A stretch of 64,000 bases of DNA from Manduca sexta (GCF_014839805.1 NC_051120.1:7440001-7504000), one strand, 5' to 3'. Counted from the first letter of the stretch, positions 22,175-34,640 are shown. Numbers and translations are program-made. Notes: generated by a model not told the origin, from the letters alone.

Positions 22175-22679
22175 TTAATTTAATTCGGTTATAATTTTCA
22201 CATTAATTTCACTCATCCGTAATTAAAGCTATACCATAATTACTGCTCACACGCAGCGTGTATAAAAGTTCGCGTTCAATTACATCAAAAACCAATAACC
22301 TAACCTAACAACTCTATCCATGTGTACTAAATCGAGTACCGGGTCCATAGTACCGTGTTTTATTTTCTCTGCTAAAAGCGTAAAAAGAAATTTATGAATT
22401 GAATATAGGAACGGAATTTTTGGGCGATTTATTCCAGTGAAAGCACTACAGTGTGGAACAGCCAGGGAAGTCTATTTTTACAAGTGACGGTCAGTTTTTC
22501 CAAAACGCGCATTCGACACTGGCTTTATTGAAGCCGAGGGCATTAAAGGGTTATTTTATTGGATTTAGATTAGCTTTTGTTTTTTTAATTATATTTTTTT
22601 AAAACTGAATGATGAGGATGAGCTGATGATTAGAGTGTTAGAAAAAAGAGACTGTAATGTGTAAATGGTAAGAGTAAGA
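22175..22679. other. nothing recognised
   Basis: No supported feature. Confidence 0.4.
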
Positions 22680-22969
22680 TTACCACGCTATAGTGCTGCG
22701 TTCAAAGCCTGGGCCAAAAAATAATTGTGACTGAGTTTTTCCATCTTAAAATGAGTCGTCAGTTGCAGCAGAGTCAGGAAGTTGGCGGTGTGCTCTGTCA
22801 AAGCATCCTGCACCTGATCTGTCTCCGGTCAGGTAGGATTGCTGTCTCACCGGACTATGAGAGTGAAGGAACAGAGAGTGGACACGCTTGTGCACTATAA
22901 TATCTCTTGCATACTTGGCTGATCTCCGTTGAGACTGACCGCCGTAGCCGAAATTCAGCTAGGAGGGAT
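22680..22969 (+). repeat. SINE family G
   Basis: Body intact ('gtctcaccggactatgagag', 'tgaaggaacagagagtgg', 'aaattcagctaggaggga'). The tRNA head is largely eroded ('accacgctatagtg'). Confidence 0.75.
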
Positions 22970-23274
22970 AAAAATAAAATGCTTTATTCATCACGTAGGC
23001 GAACATAGTTGCACTTATGATAAGTCAAGATACATGAGAATATTTAATTATTACTTAATTAAATTAGCTTATATAAACAAAGACAATTTATATTGAAAAT
23101 AAAATAAATGAAAAATATAGTAAACAAAGAAGCCAGCTCGGGCTGGCAGGAAAGAAGAAATAAAATGATGTATATATTATGTAATTTTAAATAAACATTA
23201 AGGGAGAAACGCGTCGCGATCCTCACAGGTGAGGACAATAAAGCCCTAACCTAGCTAACCTACCAGCTTTTTAC
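22970..23274 (-). repeat. LINE-like element, family I
   Basis: Minus orientation: 'gttagctaggttagggctt', 'cctgtgaggatcgcgacgcg', 'gccagcccgagctggc', 'cataagtgcaactatgttcg', 'gtgatgaataaagca'. It abuts SINE G directly. The second long copy is at 43527-43815. Confidence 0.7.
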
Positions 23275-23500
23275 TAACTACCTAAGCGATGACTACCCGA
23301 AAAGGAAAGGCAGAAAGAAACTCCGGGCGTTATTAACACTAGCTCAATGATAGCTGAAGTCACAATATGTGACGCAATTTGATAACTGAGTCTTGATTAT
23401 TCAATAGCCCCGACTTAACTAAGAATAAGCTCTTAAAGGGCAGCTTAAGCTTTATTTATTTAAAAGTTGAATACATTAAATGTGTATTTGAGATTTTACT
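23275..23500. other. nothing recognised
   Basis: No supported feature. Confidence 0.4.
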
Positions 23501-23795
23501 CTCATATGTCAGTTTTCGCCTGGGTAGGTAACACCGCCATGTCTTTTGCCGCCAAGCAACAGTGTACAGTCATTGTTGTGTTCCGGCTTGAAGAACATTG
23601 TAGCCAGTGTAACTAAGTACTGGACATAATAAGACTTAACATCTCACGTCTCAAGATAGCGAGCGCAGTGGAATACCAAATAATACTTTGTAATTCGAGG
23701 TGTTGGATGGTGTTTCTACTGTTTATGGGCGGTCGTATCGCTTACCATCAGGCGAACGGTAAGTTTGTCTCGTCATTTAAAGCAGTAAAAAAATC
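23501..23795 (+). repeat. LINE-like 3' end, family B (longest copy)
   Basis: Runs from 'tatgtcagttttcgcctggg' through 'gccgccaagcaacagtgtac', 'gtagccagtgtaac' and 'ctgtttatgggcggtcgtat' to 'gcagtaaaaaaa'. It is the most complete copy in sense orientation. The 68-residue frame inside is repeat sequence. Confidence 0.75.
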
Positions 23796-24587
23796 TGATA
23801 TTGAAATATGGTATTCAAATAATAAACTCATATACAACTCTATTCCTCAAAACAGTCACGGATATATAACATAAAGTTATAAATTTTATTCGAAGAGTCG
23901 CAATCACGTAACCTAGAATGACGTGTTGAAAGGATGAGACGGCGCGGCGAGAAATTGTGACGTATGCTTACGTCAAATAGGGATGTAACGTTACAGTCAA
24001 TCAGAAAAGTGCTGAGGCGATGAACAGGTGCACATTTTTACTCTATAGTGTTTGCAGAATTCAGAATTATTTATGTTTTATACAGGGTGGAATTGTATTT
24101 ACTGTTTTTCCGAAATGTATGCATTCGGTCAATGATAAACAATAAATCTGTAATGCAAAATATGATATTTAAAATCGTCTGTAAAATACGAAAAGTAAGT
24201 ACTAAAATATAATTTAATATTATAGAAAAATATATATATGTATCTGTTTACCAATTTCAGACTCGGTTATTAATTAAAATTGGATTGTATATATTATTTC
24301 CATATATATGTTACTGTATTTATTTAGCTTAGCTAGCAATTTTATTATCCAAATAAAAAATCAATTTTCCAAAACGGTTTACAAATGACTGAGTTCTGAA
24401 GAAAATATACAGGGTGTCCCAGAAAGCAGTGTCAAGCGGAGGTCCAGAGATAGAGCACCTCTTAGGGTATCCAAATCACCCCCATGTAAATAAATAAATA
24501 AATTACATATCATAGAATGGTGTGACTTCGTTAATATATTTATTAATTTTTATTTTGATTTCTAAATGCTTTAGAATGCTTTTAGAT
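23796..24587. other. nothing recognised
   Basis: Two short 'atacagggtg' words (24085, 24410) stand out but do not pair into an element. Confidence 0.4.
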
Positions 24588-24702
24588 TTTGCTCGTGGCT
24601 TTCCATGCGTGAAAGAGATTTCCGCGATAAAACTCCTGCTATATACCTATTTTCCTGAGACAGGACCTCTGCTTTTTCATTTAAACATATTAGTACAAGA
24701 AA
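24588..24702 (-). repeat. Helitron-like L fragment, decayed
   Basis: 'ttttgctcgtggctttccat' then 'gcgtgaaagagatttccgcg' parallels the reversed L end at 30150-30215. Confidence 0.5.
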
Positions 24703-24746
24703 GTAGCCCCATATTTTGAAACAGCATTACAGTATAAAACTTCATT

Positions 24747-24923
24747 TTATCCCATTTACCAGCGGAATGTTTGCCGGCAAACATGACAGCTACATGACAT
24801 TAAGTGTGTCACGGGAATATAACCTTATTATATACTACATAATTAGGTTATTTTTCCGTGACACGCGTAATGTCATATAACTGTCATATTTGCCGGCAAA
24901 CATTCCGATGCTAAATGGGTTAT
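24747..24923. mobile_element. palindromic foldback element O with TTAT duplication
   Basis: 24751-24919 (169 bp) is a near-complete palindrome. The left arm 'cccatttaccagcggaatgt' is mirrored by the reverse complement of the right end, 'cccatttagcatcggaatgt', and pairing continues for about 75 bp per arm through 'tgccggca' and 'gtgtcacgg'. Direct TTAT flanks it (24747-24750, 24920-24923). There is no coding capacity. It is a single copy here. Confidence 0.75.
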
Positions 24924-26384
24924 ACCAATAAAGGATTTTTAATATCGTTATAGCAAAGTCCACATCCCTAGCATAACATGTGCGACATCGGATCGAGTCG
25001 ACAATACATAATGCTAGCAAACCTCCATCATTGTTTGCCATCCATTGTGCCGCACTTCAATAAACCCTCAAGAATAAGCTTTCAGTGTATAATGTGTCGT
25101 GAGAGATAGCACATTCGGATATTTTGAAATAAGTCTGGGTTTATGAATTAGTGTGGGCAGGTTTATCACGGTACTAAGGTTCATAATTATTTAGGTAGAT
25201 AGATATAAATGTTATTAATTAAATAATGAATATTTTTTTGAAAATTCTAGGCGAAAAAACTATATGTAAATAAACCGCATCAAAGTCGGTTCAGTATGGG
25301 AGCTACGATGCCACAGGCAGGCACACAGATACACATTTTAAACTTATAACACCCATCTTTTTGCGTCGGGGGTAAATAGTACTATAGTCGTAAACTAAGT
25401 AGCTTAAGACTAAAATACTAAGGACCTGTTCCACAAATTTTAAGTAAATTTATTTGACAGCTATCGTATTAAACAGCCAATGTAGAGAGTACTCATTTCA
25501 TTATCAATTTGGGAGCATTTATTAGAGTGTCACTTTTGTATTTGATTGGCTTATACATGTGACTAGTATACACCGGTTGTGAAAAGGCGCTCAATCTTTT
25601 AAGGTAAGATTCTATAAGATTTAATAAGTTCTATTAACAGTTAAATAGTGCTGTGAGTCTCCCTTCTGGTTGTTCGCGATATTTAAGCAACAATTTGAAT
25701 TATTATATTTACGTAAAAGTCCCTTAACAACTACGTCCTTTTTGCTTTACAAATTACATGTTTTAGAAGGTATAAATTCCAAATTCAAACTTTCAATGAC
25801 ATATAAACTATTTTGAATTATTATTACAATACTATTGCTACTCCATTATTTCGATTAGCCATTCGGTAAAAACTTTATTTCACAATTTGTCTACAACAAA
25901 TGCGTGACCCTCAAAAGGTCCCGTTAAGACGATAATTGTAAATGGATGAGATTACAATGGGAATACTGTACGAGCACTTTATCCCGTTCCAGATATCATT
26001 TTGTGGATAATCAAACGGAGATTAGAAGCCAACAACCAGTGAATGCTTTAAAAATTATTCAATTTCTCCACGAGTTTAATTTTATAGTTGTCAATATCAA
26101 ATGAATTATTGTGGAGTCCATTTCTTACTTAACAAGACACTAACGAATTTTGGTAAAATAGTTTCATAAAATATATTAAACTTACTTCAAATAACGAAAT
26201 TTTAATCCTAATGGAAAAATCTTCCAAGAACAAGGCATTTGTTGTACTAACGCGGTTCTTTTTCGTTTTTAATAAACATTGTAACCAAAATTATTTGCGG
26301 CCATCTACGTTAAAACATTGATCATATTTAAGCCGGATGCAGATCAAAAACTAAGCTATCTTAGTTCAACTTAGCACCTATAGC
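24924..26384. other. mostly unrecognised; short Helitron/LINE-like patch
   Basis: Around 25270-25380 ('aaaccgcatcaaagtcggtt', 'gcaggcacacagatacac') resembles the interior of L/K-type elements. Nothing else is supported over 1.4 kb. Confidence 0.35.
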
Positions 26385-26610
26385 TGAGAAAATCAATTGA
26401 ATCCCTCCTACCCGAATTTCAGCCACGGCGGCCAATCTCTCAGCAAGGAACACAGGAGATATAGTGCACAAGGGTATGCGCAATACTGAGGTGTACTCTT
26501 TTCTTGTCTCTAACAGGCCGGTGAGATCGCAATCCGACATGACCGAAAAGAGATCAGGCACAAGACCAACGGCTTACGTGCTTTGCAAATTACACATAGA
26601 ACTTAGCCTA
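26385..26610 (-). repeat. SINE family G, headless
   Basis: Minus copy with 'acccgaatttcagccacggc', 'caggagatatagtgcacaag' and 'gcaatccgacatgaccg'. It ends before the tRNA-like head. Confidence 0.7.
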
Positions 26611-27152
26611 GTTTACATAGTTTTTGGTTTGCATATAAAAAAATATCTCAGCTATGCAAAGGTAAACTAATAATTAACATTCGACTGCAACCCGCATTAA
26701 ATTATCAACATCGAAATTTTTTCAACATCTATAAACCGTGCAGGAACGGCTAAAATTAATTATTATGAATATAAAATAATTCACTGGATTATTTATAGCT
26801 CGTTCATAAGCTAATAAAGGCCAAGTCGAGACATAACTGCCCCGGAGCCTAAGGCGCACTTTATATTAAGCTATTAATTAATGAAGAAATAAGACCCGCC
26901 TCGAAAAACAGCTAACTTTCTAATTTTCATCACGGACCAATGGAACGTTTAATTAAGTACGTTTTTTGAACGGCGTTTTTCTTTCTTTTGTTATAATTAC
27001 AAGTTTTCACTTCTTTGATCTAATTTTGTTTAAAGGGGTCTAATTAAATGTTACGGTTTCGGACGTACCGAGGTATTAACTCTTTTATTTTGAATTTTAA
27101 TTACGTATTACTTATAGTAAATACGTAGATTTGTATATCTACAGCGCAATGC
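26611..27152. other. nothing recognised
   Basis: AT-rich spacer. Confidence 0.4.
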
Positions 27153-27153
27153 A

Positions 27154-27362
27154 TTTTTTTTTAATACGGGTAAAGTGAGTTGACTTCACTGGGAAGTGGT
27201 ATAAGGTCCTGATGTAAACTGAGGAATGATTACCCTTCGCCACTCGACAGAATTATGCCGGCATGTTTGATACCGAATATACGCAGATTGGCTCCAGAAC
27301 GCGACGCACTTACGTGGGTCACTATGGTAAGTTTTACACCTAATGCACGGTATTCTACCAAA
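27154..27362 (-). repeat. LINE-like 3' end, family E
   Basis: Starts with T9 (27154-27162, the A-tail on the minus strand), then 'gaatgattacccttcgccac', 'attatgccggcatgtttg' and 'gacgcacttacgtgggtcac'. The proximal end is truncated. Confidence 0.7.
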
Positions 27363-27417
27363 AGAAAGTCAATTCCCTCCTAAAATTGAAAGCGTACCAC
27401 TAGAAACAACTATTAGC

Positions 27418-27730
27418 CTTTTTTTATTGCTTTGAATGATGAGACGAGCTTATCGTTCGCTTGATGGTAAGCGATACGACCGACCATAAACAGCAGAAAC
27501 ACCATGCAACATTTTGACTTAAAAAGTATTGTTTTATATTCCACTGCACTCGCCATCCTAAGACATGAGATGTTAAATCTCATTATGTCCAGTAGTTACA
27601 CTGGCTACAATGTCCTTCTAACCGGAACCTAACAGTGACTACACACTGCTGCTTGGTGGCAGATATAGAGATTGCGGTAGTACCTACCCAGGCGGACTCT
27701 CACATATGAGATACCTACCACCAGTAGTCT
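27418..27730 (-). repeat. LINE-like 3' end, family B (full segment)
   Basis: T-rich start, 'gatggtaagcgatacgaccg', 'gtagttacactggctacaat', 'ggtggcagatatagag', 'ctcacatatgagatacctac'. It spans the whole family B segment in minus orientation. Confidence 0.75.
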
Positions 27731-28267
27731 GAAAAATTGTAGGTTAAATGCGTCATCCACACAATAACAGGTTTAGAAATAACGGAAGAATATATTAATC
27801 ACGTGAACTATACAATACATGGAAAACAAAACACAGTTACCAAATCAGAAAGTAGATTCGCAAGTTAACAAAACCATTGTAAAGTAGGAAAGTTGTCGAC
27901 AATGGTTAATTAAGTTTGACACAAGTCGAATTTCTTTTGTTTTATACAGAAAACAATTTTTAACAAAAGGCAGTTTTGATTGAGCGTGGGCGTAAGTAAA
28001 TTTTTTATGATCGCGTAAAAATTTCTGTTTTTGCGCTAAGGGGACAATGTTTTCTGAATACTTGATATGTTTTCTTTGAGATCTGTATTGGTATTTCATA
28101 ATACTTTACCATAGTGAAAAGAGAGTAAACATCCGTAAAAGCGGATGTATGGAGCCACGGGCGCCGCTAAGGAAGGAAGGTGTATCTACGCACTATACTA
28201 TACTTCAAATTCAAATCGCGCGGGTTTTTTACAATGCTTTATCATAAATAACCTCTGTAGTCGATAG
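27731..28267. other. nothing recognised
   Basis: An 84-residue minus-strand frame at 27845-28099 is not recognisable. Confidence 0.4.
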
Positions 28268-28628
28268 TTCCCATTATAATACATAATATAATAATAATAT
28301 CAGCCCTGTATTATATACTGTCCCACCGTTGGGCACGGGCCTCCTCTCCTACTTAGAGGGATTAGGCCTTAGGTCCACCACGCTGGCCTAGTGCGGATTG
28401 GTAGACGTCACACAAAGACTTCACGCACGAAAATTCCTATAGAGAACATTTCAGGTATGCAGGTTTCCTCACAATGTTTTCCTTCACCGTTAAGCAAGCG
28501 ATAATTCACAAAGAATACACAATTTTTTTTTAGAAAAGTCAGAGGTGTATGCCCTTGGGTTTTGAACCTGCGGACATTCGTCTCGACAGTCCGTTCCACA
28601 ACCAACTAGGCTATCGCCGCTTCCCATT
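28268..28628 (-). repeat. SINE family A (full length) with 8-bp flank repeat
   Basis: The element lies at about 28289-28620 in minus orientation with head 'ggcgatagcctagttgg' and all body segments. 'ttcccatt' at 28268-28275 and 28621-28628 is a likely target duplication, separated from the element by its AT-rich tail. Confidence 0.85.
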
Positions 28629-28673
28629 GCTGCACATTTATTCAGTGACTTACTGAATAAATCCGCAGCAATG
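28625..28673. repeat. 22-bp near-perfect hairpin
   Basis: The left arm 28625-28646 and right arm 28652-28673 pair at 20 of 22 positions around a 5-base loop (gactt). It adjoins and slightly overlaps the SINE's flank. The origin is unknown: an excision scar or miniature inverted repeat is possible. Confidence 0.7.
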
Positions 28674-29193
28674 GCAGCTTACATATTTTGTGATTTATTT
28701 TTGAGCAGGGGGTGCACGTGCACCTACTTGTACCACCCTCCCGGCGCCTATGTAGTGAGCGACACGGTCATGAAATTATAACCAAGCTCCTAAATTAAGA
28801 GAAAAAAAAAATACTTGGACCTATTTCTCTATACTACTTGTTATTTTGACAGTGCGATACCAGTACGTAACGCACCGCGTCGCGTTTATATAATAATTGG
28901 CATACAGAATACCATTCCATGCTAATTTCATGAAGATAACGTAACATGGCCGTATTACGAGTTTACTATCATATAGAATAAGGCCACTTATTTGACGTGT
29001 GACGTCATCGTTGCCCCGCTGAAGACGTAATATTTGTCTATAGCATGAATGTTCAACTCTATGGATAGTATTATCTAGAATAAACGAATGTGAAATGATT
29101 GCTAACGTTTCAAAGATGTTTTTGAGATTTCTATAGGTCCGAATAAACGGCTTTATATTCCTTTATAATGTATAATTAATTAATGGTTGATTA
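28674..29193. other. nothing recognised
   Basis: No supported feature. Confidence 0.4.
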
Positions 29194-29560
29194 CTCTCCT
29201 AGCCGAATGTCGATCATGGCGGCTAATCTCATCAGAAATCAGCCAGGTACACAGGAGATATTATAGTTTGTGCGCAAAACGCAAGTGTACTCCCTATTCC
29301 TTTACTCTCATAGTGCGGTGAGACGGCAATCCGACATGACCGAGAGAGATCAGACGCAGTACCAACGGTTTTACATGCTTTCCGACGCACAGGGGTATCA
29401 CATCGCCAACTTCCTAACTCCGACTTGCGTTTAAGTAATCTTTAAGCTGGAAAAACACAATTATTTTTTGACTCAACCCGGGATTCGAACCCAGGACCTC
29501 AGCGCGGTAATTGTACTCGTACCGTGTACGCATTACAACTACGCCACCGAGACACTCAAC
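29194..29560 (-). repeat. SINE family G (full length)
   Basis: The minus strand begins with the tRNA-like head 'tctcggtggcgtagttgtaa', followed by B box GGTTCGAATCC (29481-29491), 'aaaaaataattgtg', and the G body down to 'gacattcggctaggag'. It is the best copy of the family and shows that G and C share a head. Confidence 0.85.
29481..29546 (-). promoter_or_regulatory. internal RNA polymerase III promoter boxes of SINE G
   Basis: A box TGGCGTAGTTG (29536-29546) and B box GGTTCGAATCC (29481-29491), both on the minus strand, close to tRNA-gene consensus. Spacing is about 44 bases between boxes. Confidence 0.7.
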
Positions 29561-30149
29561 TTAGTTACTTCTATTTTAAGGTGTTTATGGTCGGTTTAAA
29601 TCTTAACATCAGTTCACCTATTGATTCTTTTACACAAGCTTCAGATATATCGTCACCAAGGGATTAAGTGGGTAGGTTGAAAACATGTTCTCTTTTACTG
29701 TGAATATGAGAGAGATCATTAAAATTTTCCTCATAAAAAGCCATTGAAGCCATCCTTTTGTTAACTAATTCAGAATTCAACAGAATATTCCAGGACATAT
29801 TGTAATTTACGTTATTAATATCAAACGTTTTCAATAAATTTTGTCTAGAACATCAGTAATTGTATTTCCATTAACTCGCTAAAATCAAAGCTAGAACTTT
29901 CCAAGTAATTGTTAATTATTCAATTTCTCTTTGACAATAATACGGTTAATTGTTGTGGTATTTACATCTCTTACACTATAGAAAACAAAATTAATAATCA
30001 TGTAATCTAAGTACTATTCTTGGATGGTATAATTTAGCGAAAATTAATAATCACACAATATAACTATTACGCCCCAATCCCCGAAGAGTAGTCAGAAACC
30101 TAACTAGTTCAGCCAAAGATTGCCATGCGTTTTGGCGTCTCATTACGTA
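29561..30149. other. nothing recognised
   Basis: AT-rich spacer. Confidence 0.4.
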
Positions 30150-30371
30150 CTAGCTTTTGCTCACGTCTTCACCTGCGTGAAAAAGTTTTCTGGAATAAAA
30201 TTCCCGCTATACATTTTTCCAGGATTGAAAGTGTGTCCTATCCTTCCCAGAGCCTCAAACTATCTACATACCAAATTTCGTCGAAATCCCTTGAGCAGTT
30301 TTGGAGTGTATCGGGCTCAGACACGCAGACAGATGTAGGAGCGGACTTTTCTTTATAATATATTTTTTAGA
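30150..30371 (-). mobile_element. Helitron-like element L (reverse orientation)
   Basis: CTAG at 30150-30153 marks the 3' end (minus strand ...gagcaaaagCTAG), with a hairpin-like 'cgcaggtgaagacgtg' just inside. The interior 'ccaaatttcgtcgaaatccc' and 'ttgagcagttttggagtgta' is typical of this widespread insect element. The 5' end lies near 30371 (GA on the plus strand). The 72- and 77-residue frames are repeat sequence. Confidence 0.65.
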
Positions 30372-33300
30372 ACTTTTTAAGAGTAACAATTCCGATATAT
30401 ATGTTTGTTGCGTAACTTTTACCGTTTATGCAGTGCACGCAACTGAAGCTCTAAAAGGAATAATTGTTCCCCGTTTTTGCAACAATTTTAATTGATACTG
30501 ATTCTATTGGTTTTAGCGTGATGTTATATAGCCTATAACCTTCCTCGATGAACGGGTTATAGAATACTAAAAGTATTCTATAATTCCAACCAGTAGTTCA
30601 TGAAATAAGCGAGTTCAAACAAATAAACTCTTCACCTTCATATAATAGTATAGATTAAAAAAAACTTATAAAATGCGTAAAAGGCTCTTCAAATTTAACA
30701 ATAAACCTCACTATTTCAATAGTCAAAGTACAATACCAAATAAAATGAAACATTGCTATTTTTCTTCATTACATCCTGTTGCTTTGTTCGCAACTTTTGT
30801 AATCGAACACCTGCCTGGAGCGAAAATTTGCTTGCAGTTCCCGATAGTCGTGGAAGCAAGCGATTGTATTGAACTTCCGTTCTAACGAAGTTGTTAGTTG
30901 CCGCCGCTTTACCCTCCTAATTATGGACAACGAGAGACAAGGCCCAGTTGAAATTAGCTTTGACTTTTGATACAAAGGTTCAAGCGAACGTAGTTGCTGT
31001 TTACATGTGTAATTTTCACGTGTTAAAATCATAGGGGACGGCTGCCTTTGATACACGAGTTGGTTTGGTAAAATTGATGGAAATGAATAAAGAAGTGAAA
31101 TGATTCATGGAAAAATTACAACTGTTTTTTGGTATTTAGGTATCATTTGTGTAAGTGGTACTCACGAAGGGATATTATAGAAATTGGGTATTAACTAAAA
31201 TTGGGGATTAACGTTCCGTGAATCAGCTGAATTTGTCAATATATACGTGAATTTTTAAGCAGCAGTGTATCATACGCACATTTTGGGAATGAAGTTCTAT
31301 GTAGAAGGCCAGTTGCCTTTTATCGTCCATTTAAAAAATTTAAGGTAATAATAAATAAAACCAAATATCTTTTTATCGAACATGACGCTCAAACCCGAGC
31401 AATCGCATCGCGTACGCAATACCGTGACAATCAAAAACAATAGCAATTTATTAATTTCTATTCCATAATCATCTCGCTGATTCTATTTTCAGCAATTCGA
31501 ATTTAAAAATGGAACATGAACTAACGTAAGAATAACCGCCACAAGTATCAAAAAGAGTTCTTTATTATTTAGTTCCCAACCTCATATTTCGCCAGTACTA
31601 GCATGTTAAATTCGCGACCGTGGCAAGTATTATAAAAAAGCTTTGACCAAATGTAGGTCGTGTTAGAATTTTAAACTTTGTAAATATTTACCACTTATGC
31701 GCTGAAAATGAAAACCAACTCTTTCCGGGCCCAATAATTAACACAGAAACCTTCATAAATTCATCTTTTAAAATAACACCAAGTTGTTGTGTAAAGGATT
31801 TTTTAACAAAAGTAATTTACTCAACGCCAGGTGAAAGGTTTCTTTTAAGCATTTTTTTAAACCCAAGTTGAAAATTGTAGTACAATGTTTTTTCCGAGAA
31901 TCCCGGTGTGTCTTATCACAAGGAAACATTGTCGCTAATTGCACAATAATTGTAGAGCAAAAAGTATTGTGAGGGGAAATGTGGTCCGAACTTAATGATG
32001 CAATTTCCTTTGAACGGAATCACCGAAGGAGCAATAAAAGAGGTTATAAGTTGCTTAAAACGGAACGCGGATTTATGGTTTTAGGTCACAATTTTAAGCA
32101 AAGGTTTGGGTGATTTATTAAAAAAAGCATTATTAATTTTATCTTCAGTGCTAATTTTAAATCGTTGCATAAAATTATTCATTTAATAAAATATGATAGA
32201 CTTACGCAAATAATTTCTCTAATATGAATGAAGTAGCTATTATTTATATATTATGTCACATGTATTACTTGTTTTTGTATCTTGTTTTAAATGTCTGGGT
32301 GCGTCTCGGTATATTGTACGAATAAACTTTTCTTTCATAATTCAATTACAAATAAATATTTTCGTTTATAAAACATTGCACATAATGTTTTTTTAAGATT
32401 ATATACGCTTGAGTAATTTACCTTCTAGTTTTGTCAGTTCTTTCAGTGTCAACTTTAAACAGCGACATCTAGCGGCAAGAAAGAGAACTATTTTTTATTC
32501 AAGGAAATTACGAGACGCGCAAGCTATCTGTCTAATTGTTAGTATATAGTGTATTCTAAGTCTTAACTACACCTAAACAACGCTTTCAAAGATGACGAAG
32601 TTTCTAAATCCTAATGTCATTATATAAACGTACCAGGTTATCTTGAAAAATGTTTTCCCGGTTCGTTATAAAGTGCGCAGATATTTGGGTAAAGAGCAGT
32701 TAAGTGTTTGCTTTGAAAGGGGTTGCTTTTGGAAGAAAGTTCCGCGTTTTAACAGACTGTTTGGTGGTAATTGAATTTTAAAGAAAGGCTGTAGCATTGA
32801 AATGAACAATTTTTTTTTGCTCTGGCTCCGAAATTTGGATTGCTTATTTTACGTTTGGGACGTTATTATGTACTGTTTCCTCGGCCAACTGTAGCCAAAT
32901 CCAGGCGACTGTGGTCGTATAGGTTCCACCCAATATGGTGACTATAGTTTCCAATCTGACATCAGACCTACTGGAACTTTTCGTAGTTGGTTAACTTGAA
33001 CACCTTTGCATTTCGTATTCGCCTTTTGAGTACCTATTCGAATCCGAATTCTATTAGGCAACAGACATACTATCAAAAAAAATTAATGAATTACGAAACG
33101 CATAAAAAATCCAAACATGACTTAGAAGTTTTGCCGCATATAGACACGCGTACATAAATTACTCCGGCACCAAGTGTTAGAAGAATTAAAACTTTTAGAA
33201 GGCATCACGAGGAACTACTAAACAGTTTAGTGCAGACGTAAAGGATAAAAGTTATCGTAAAGCATCGTTCTAATGCCGACATTAGTCGTTAAGGGTTAAT

Positions 33301-33383
33301 ATTGCTTAGCTCCGGTACATCTTTTATTTACTATCAGGTAAGTATAAGACAATGATAAACGCTTGTATTCTGCTAGTATCTAT
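30372..33383. other. 3.0 kb without a recognised repeat or gene
   Basis: The longest unannotated block. AT-rich, with small frames (65-95 residues) on both strands at 30673-31056 that have no recognisable domains. A perfect 12-bp hairpin with a 3-base loop lies at 30557-30583 ('ttatagaatact', aaa, complement). It may be single-copy intron or intergenic DNA. Confidence 0.45.
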
Positions 33384-33456
33384 GGCCTGTTGGAATTGGA
33401 TATACACAGGCTGATTCCGAAGCACGACACAGTGGCAGCTACCATTGCTAATGTTT
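33384..33456 (-). repeat. family E fragment
   Basis: 'ggcctgttggaattggatat' then 'acacaggctgattccg' and 'cacgacac' match the middle of E. Confidence 0.55.
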
Positions 33457-34559
33457 TATGAATATATGTATTTTAAAAACTGATGCTCACGAATCAGCCA
33501 ATTGATGGTGATTATCTTATAGAACCATGTATACGCATTAGAACATATTTTTGGTATATTTTCAGTAAAACATTAAACATTGATGTTTCTTGGTGAATTC
33601 GGTTTAAATTTGAATGCTGCAGACATAATTGGCTGAGCGCGTAGCATGGCGCGGCGTAGACCTTACGTAGGCTGCTTAGTTGCTACGTCACAGTCTATTT
33701 TCTAAGTAACATTTAGCAGAAAGCATTTATAAGTTGTAGCTTTCAATTACATAGATTGTTTGCAAGCTACGAGATCCAACATTTGTATCCGTTCGTTTTG
33801 TTGTAATTATATCAACAATGTTTTGTGCATAATAATTTTGTCTATCTATGGTGTATACTGTTTTATCAAATACAATAGTCTAGCTAATTTAATTTATGTT
33901 AAAGTTTTAAAAATATGTTAAATAACAAATTACAAATCTATCATCAAACTGAACTAATCCATATCTACTGTGTCACAAAACTTCGCTATGTCTCTGTTGT
34001 TCAACAGCTCTGGTTGCTCGCACTAGTTTGTATGATGCGGGCCAACAATCGCATCAATGTCGTACAAGTTGAGAGTTACGCATACAATGGGCTCTGTTCT
34101 TATTACGGGATTGACGAGTGGCATGACTGGACTGATGAATTGACTAACTTATTTACTAATTTCTTCATTATTTACAATTGGTTTTGCCATAAAAGTCTCA
34201 TACTAAGCTAAGCCTGTATCATGAGACGGCTTTACGTGAATGCTACTGTCCTTTTATACCCCTTCCAAAAGAGCAATCGCTGTTAAACTATCTTGCTTCT
34301 CATCTACCTTACTATATAATAATATTCATAGGCTTTGCTAAGAAGGGAAGGAAGCAACGGTGGTCAACGCCCAGTGCCCACCCTAGAGATCTTTCCCATC
34401 TGAGAAAAGCCCTCGCACTTACAGAAGCCTCGCGTGGGCTGGGCTTTTCGTTGAAATCAGCGAGATTTTTTTACTCTCGCCAGCTACTTCCCTACAGAAA
34501 ATCTCTAGCTACGAAAATCTCAATTAATGCGAATATTTATGAAAATCTTTTGTTTCTTA
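33457..34559. other. nothing recognised
   Basis: A 98-residue plus-strand frame at 33915-34211 has mixed composition and no domain I can name. 34330-34500 is GC-richer but unassigned. Confidence 0.35.
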
Positions 34560-34640
34560 GAAATAAAAGCAGTAGCCGCTGAACGGATTTTTCACGCGGG
34601 CAAAGTCACGAGCAAGTTTAGCAATCTAGTTTAAATAACC
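34560..34640 (+). repeat. Helitron-like L 3' end, decayed
   Basis: 'gaacggatttttcacgcggg' then 'caaagtcacgagcaag', ending near 'tctagtt', parallels the 3' end at 17420-17440. Confidence 0.45.

Noticed and set aside
29194..29560. tRNA-like heads with A and B boxes as true tRNA genes
   Set aside because: Each is followed by a repeated body and lacks a closed cloverleaf with acceptor pairing; they are SINE heads.
30673..31056. Overlapping 70- and 95-residue ORFs on opposite strands
   Set aside because: Opposed frames with no codon or splice support; probably chance.
33915..34211. 98-residue plus-strand ORF
   Set aside because: No splice context, domain or repeat relationship; length is within chance expectation for this composition.
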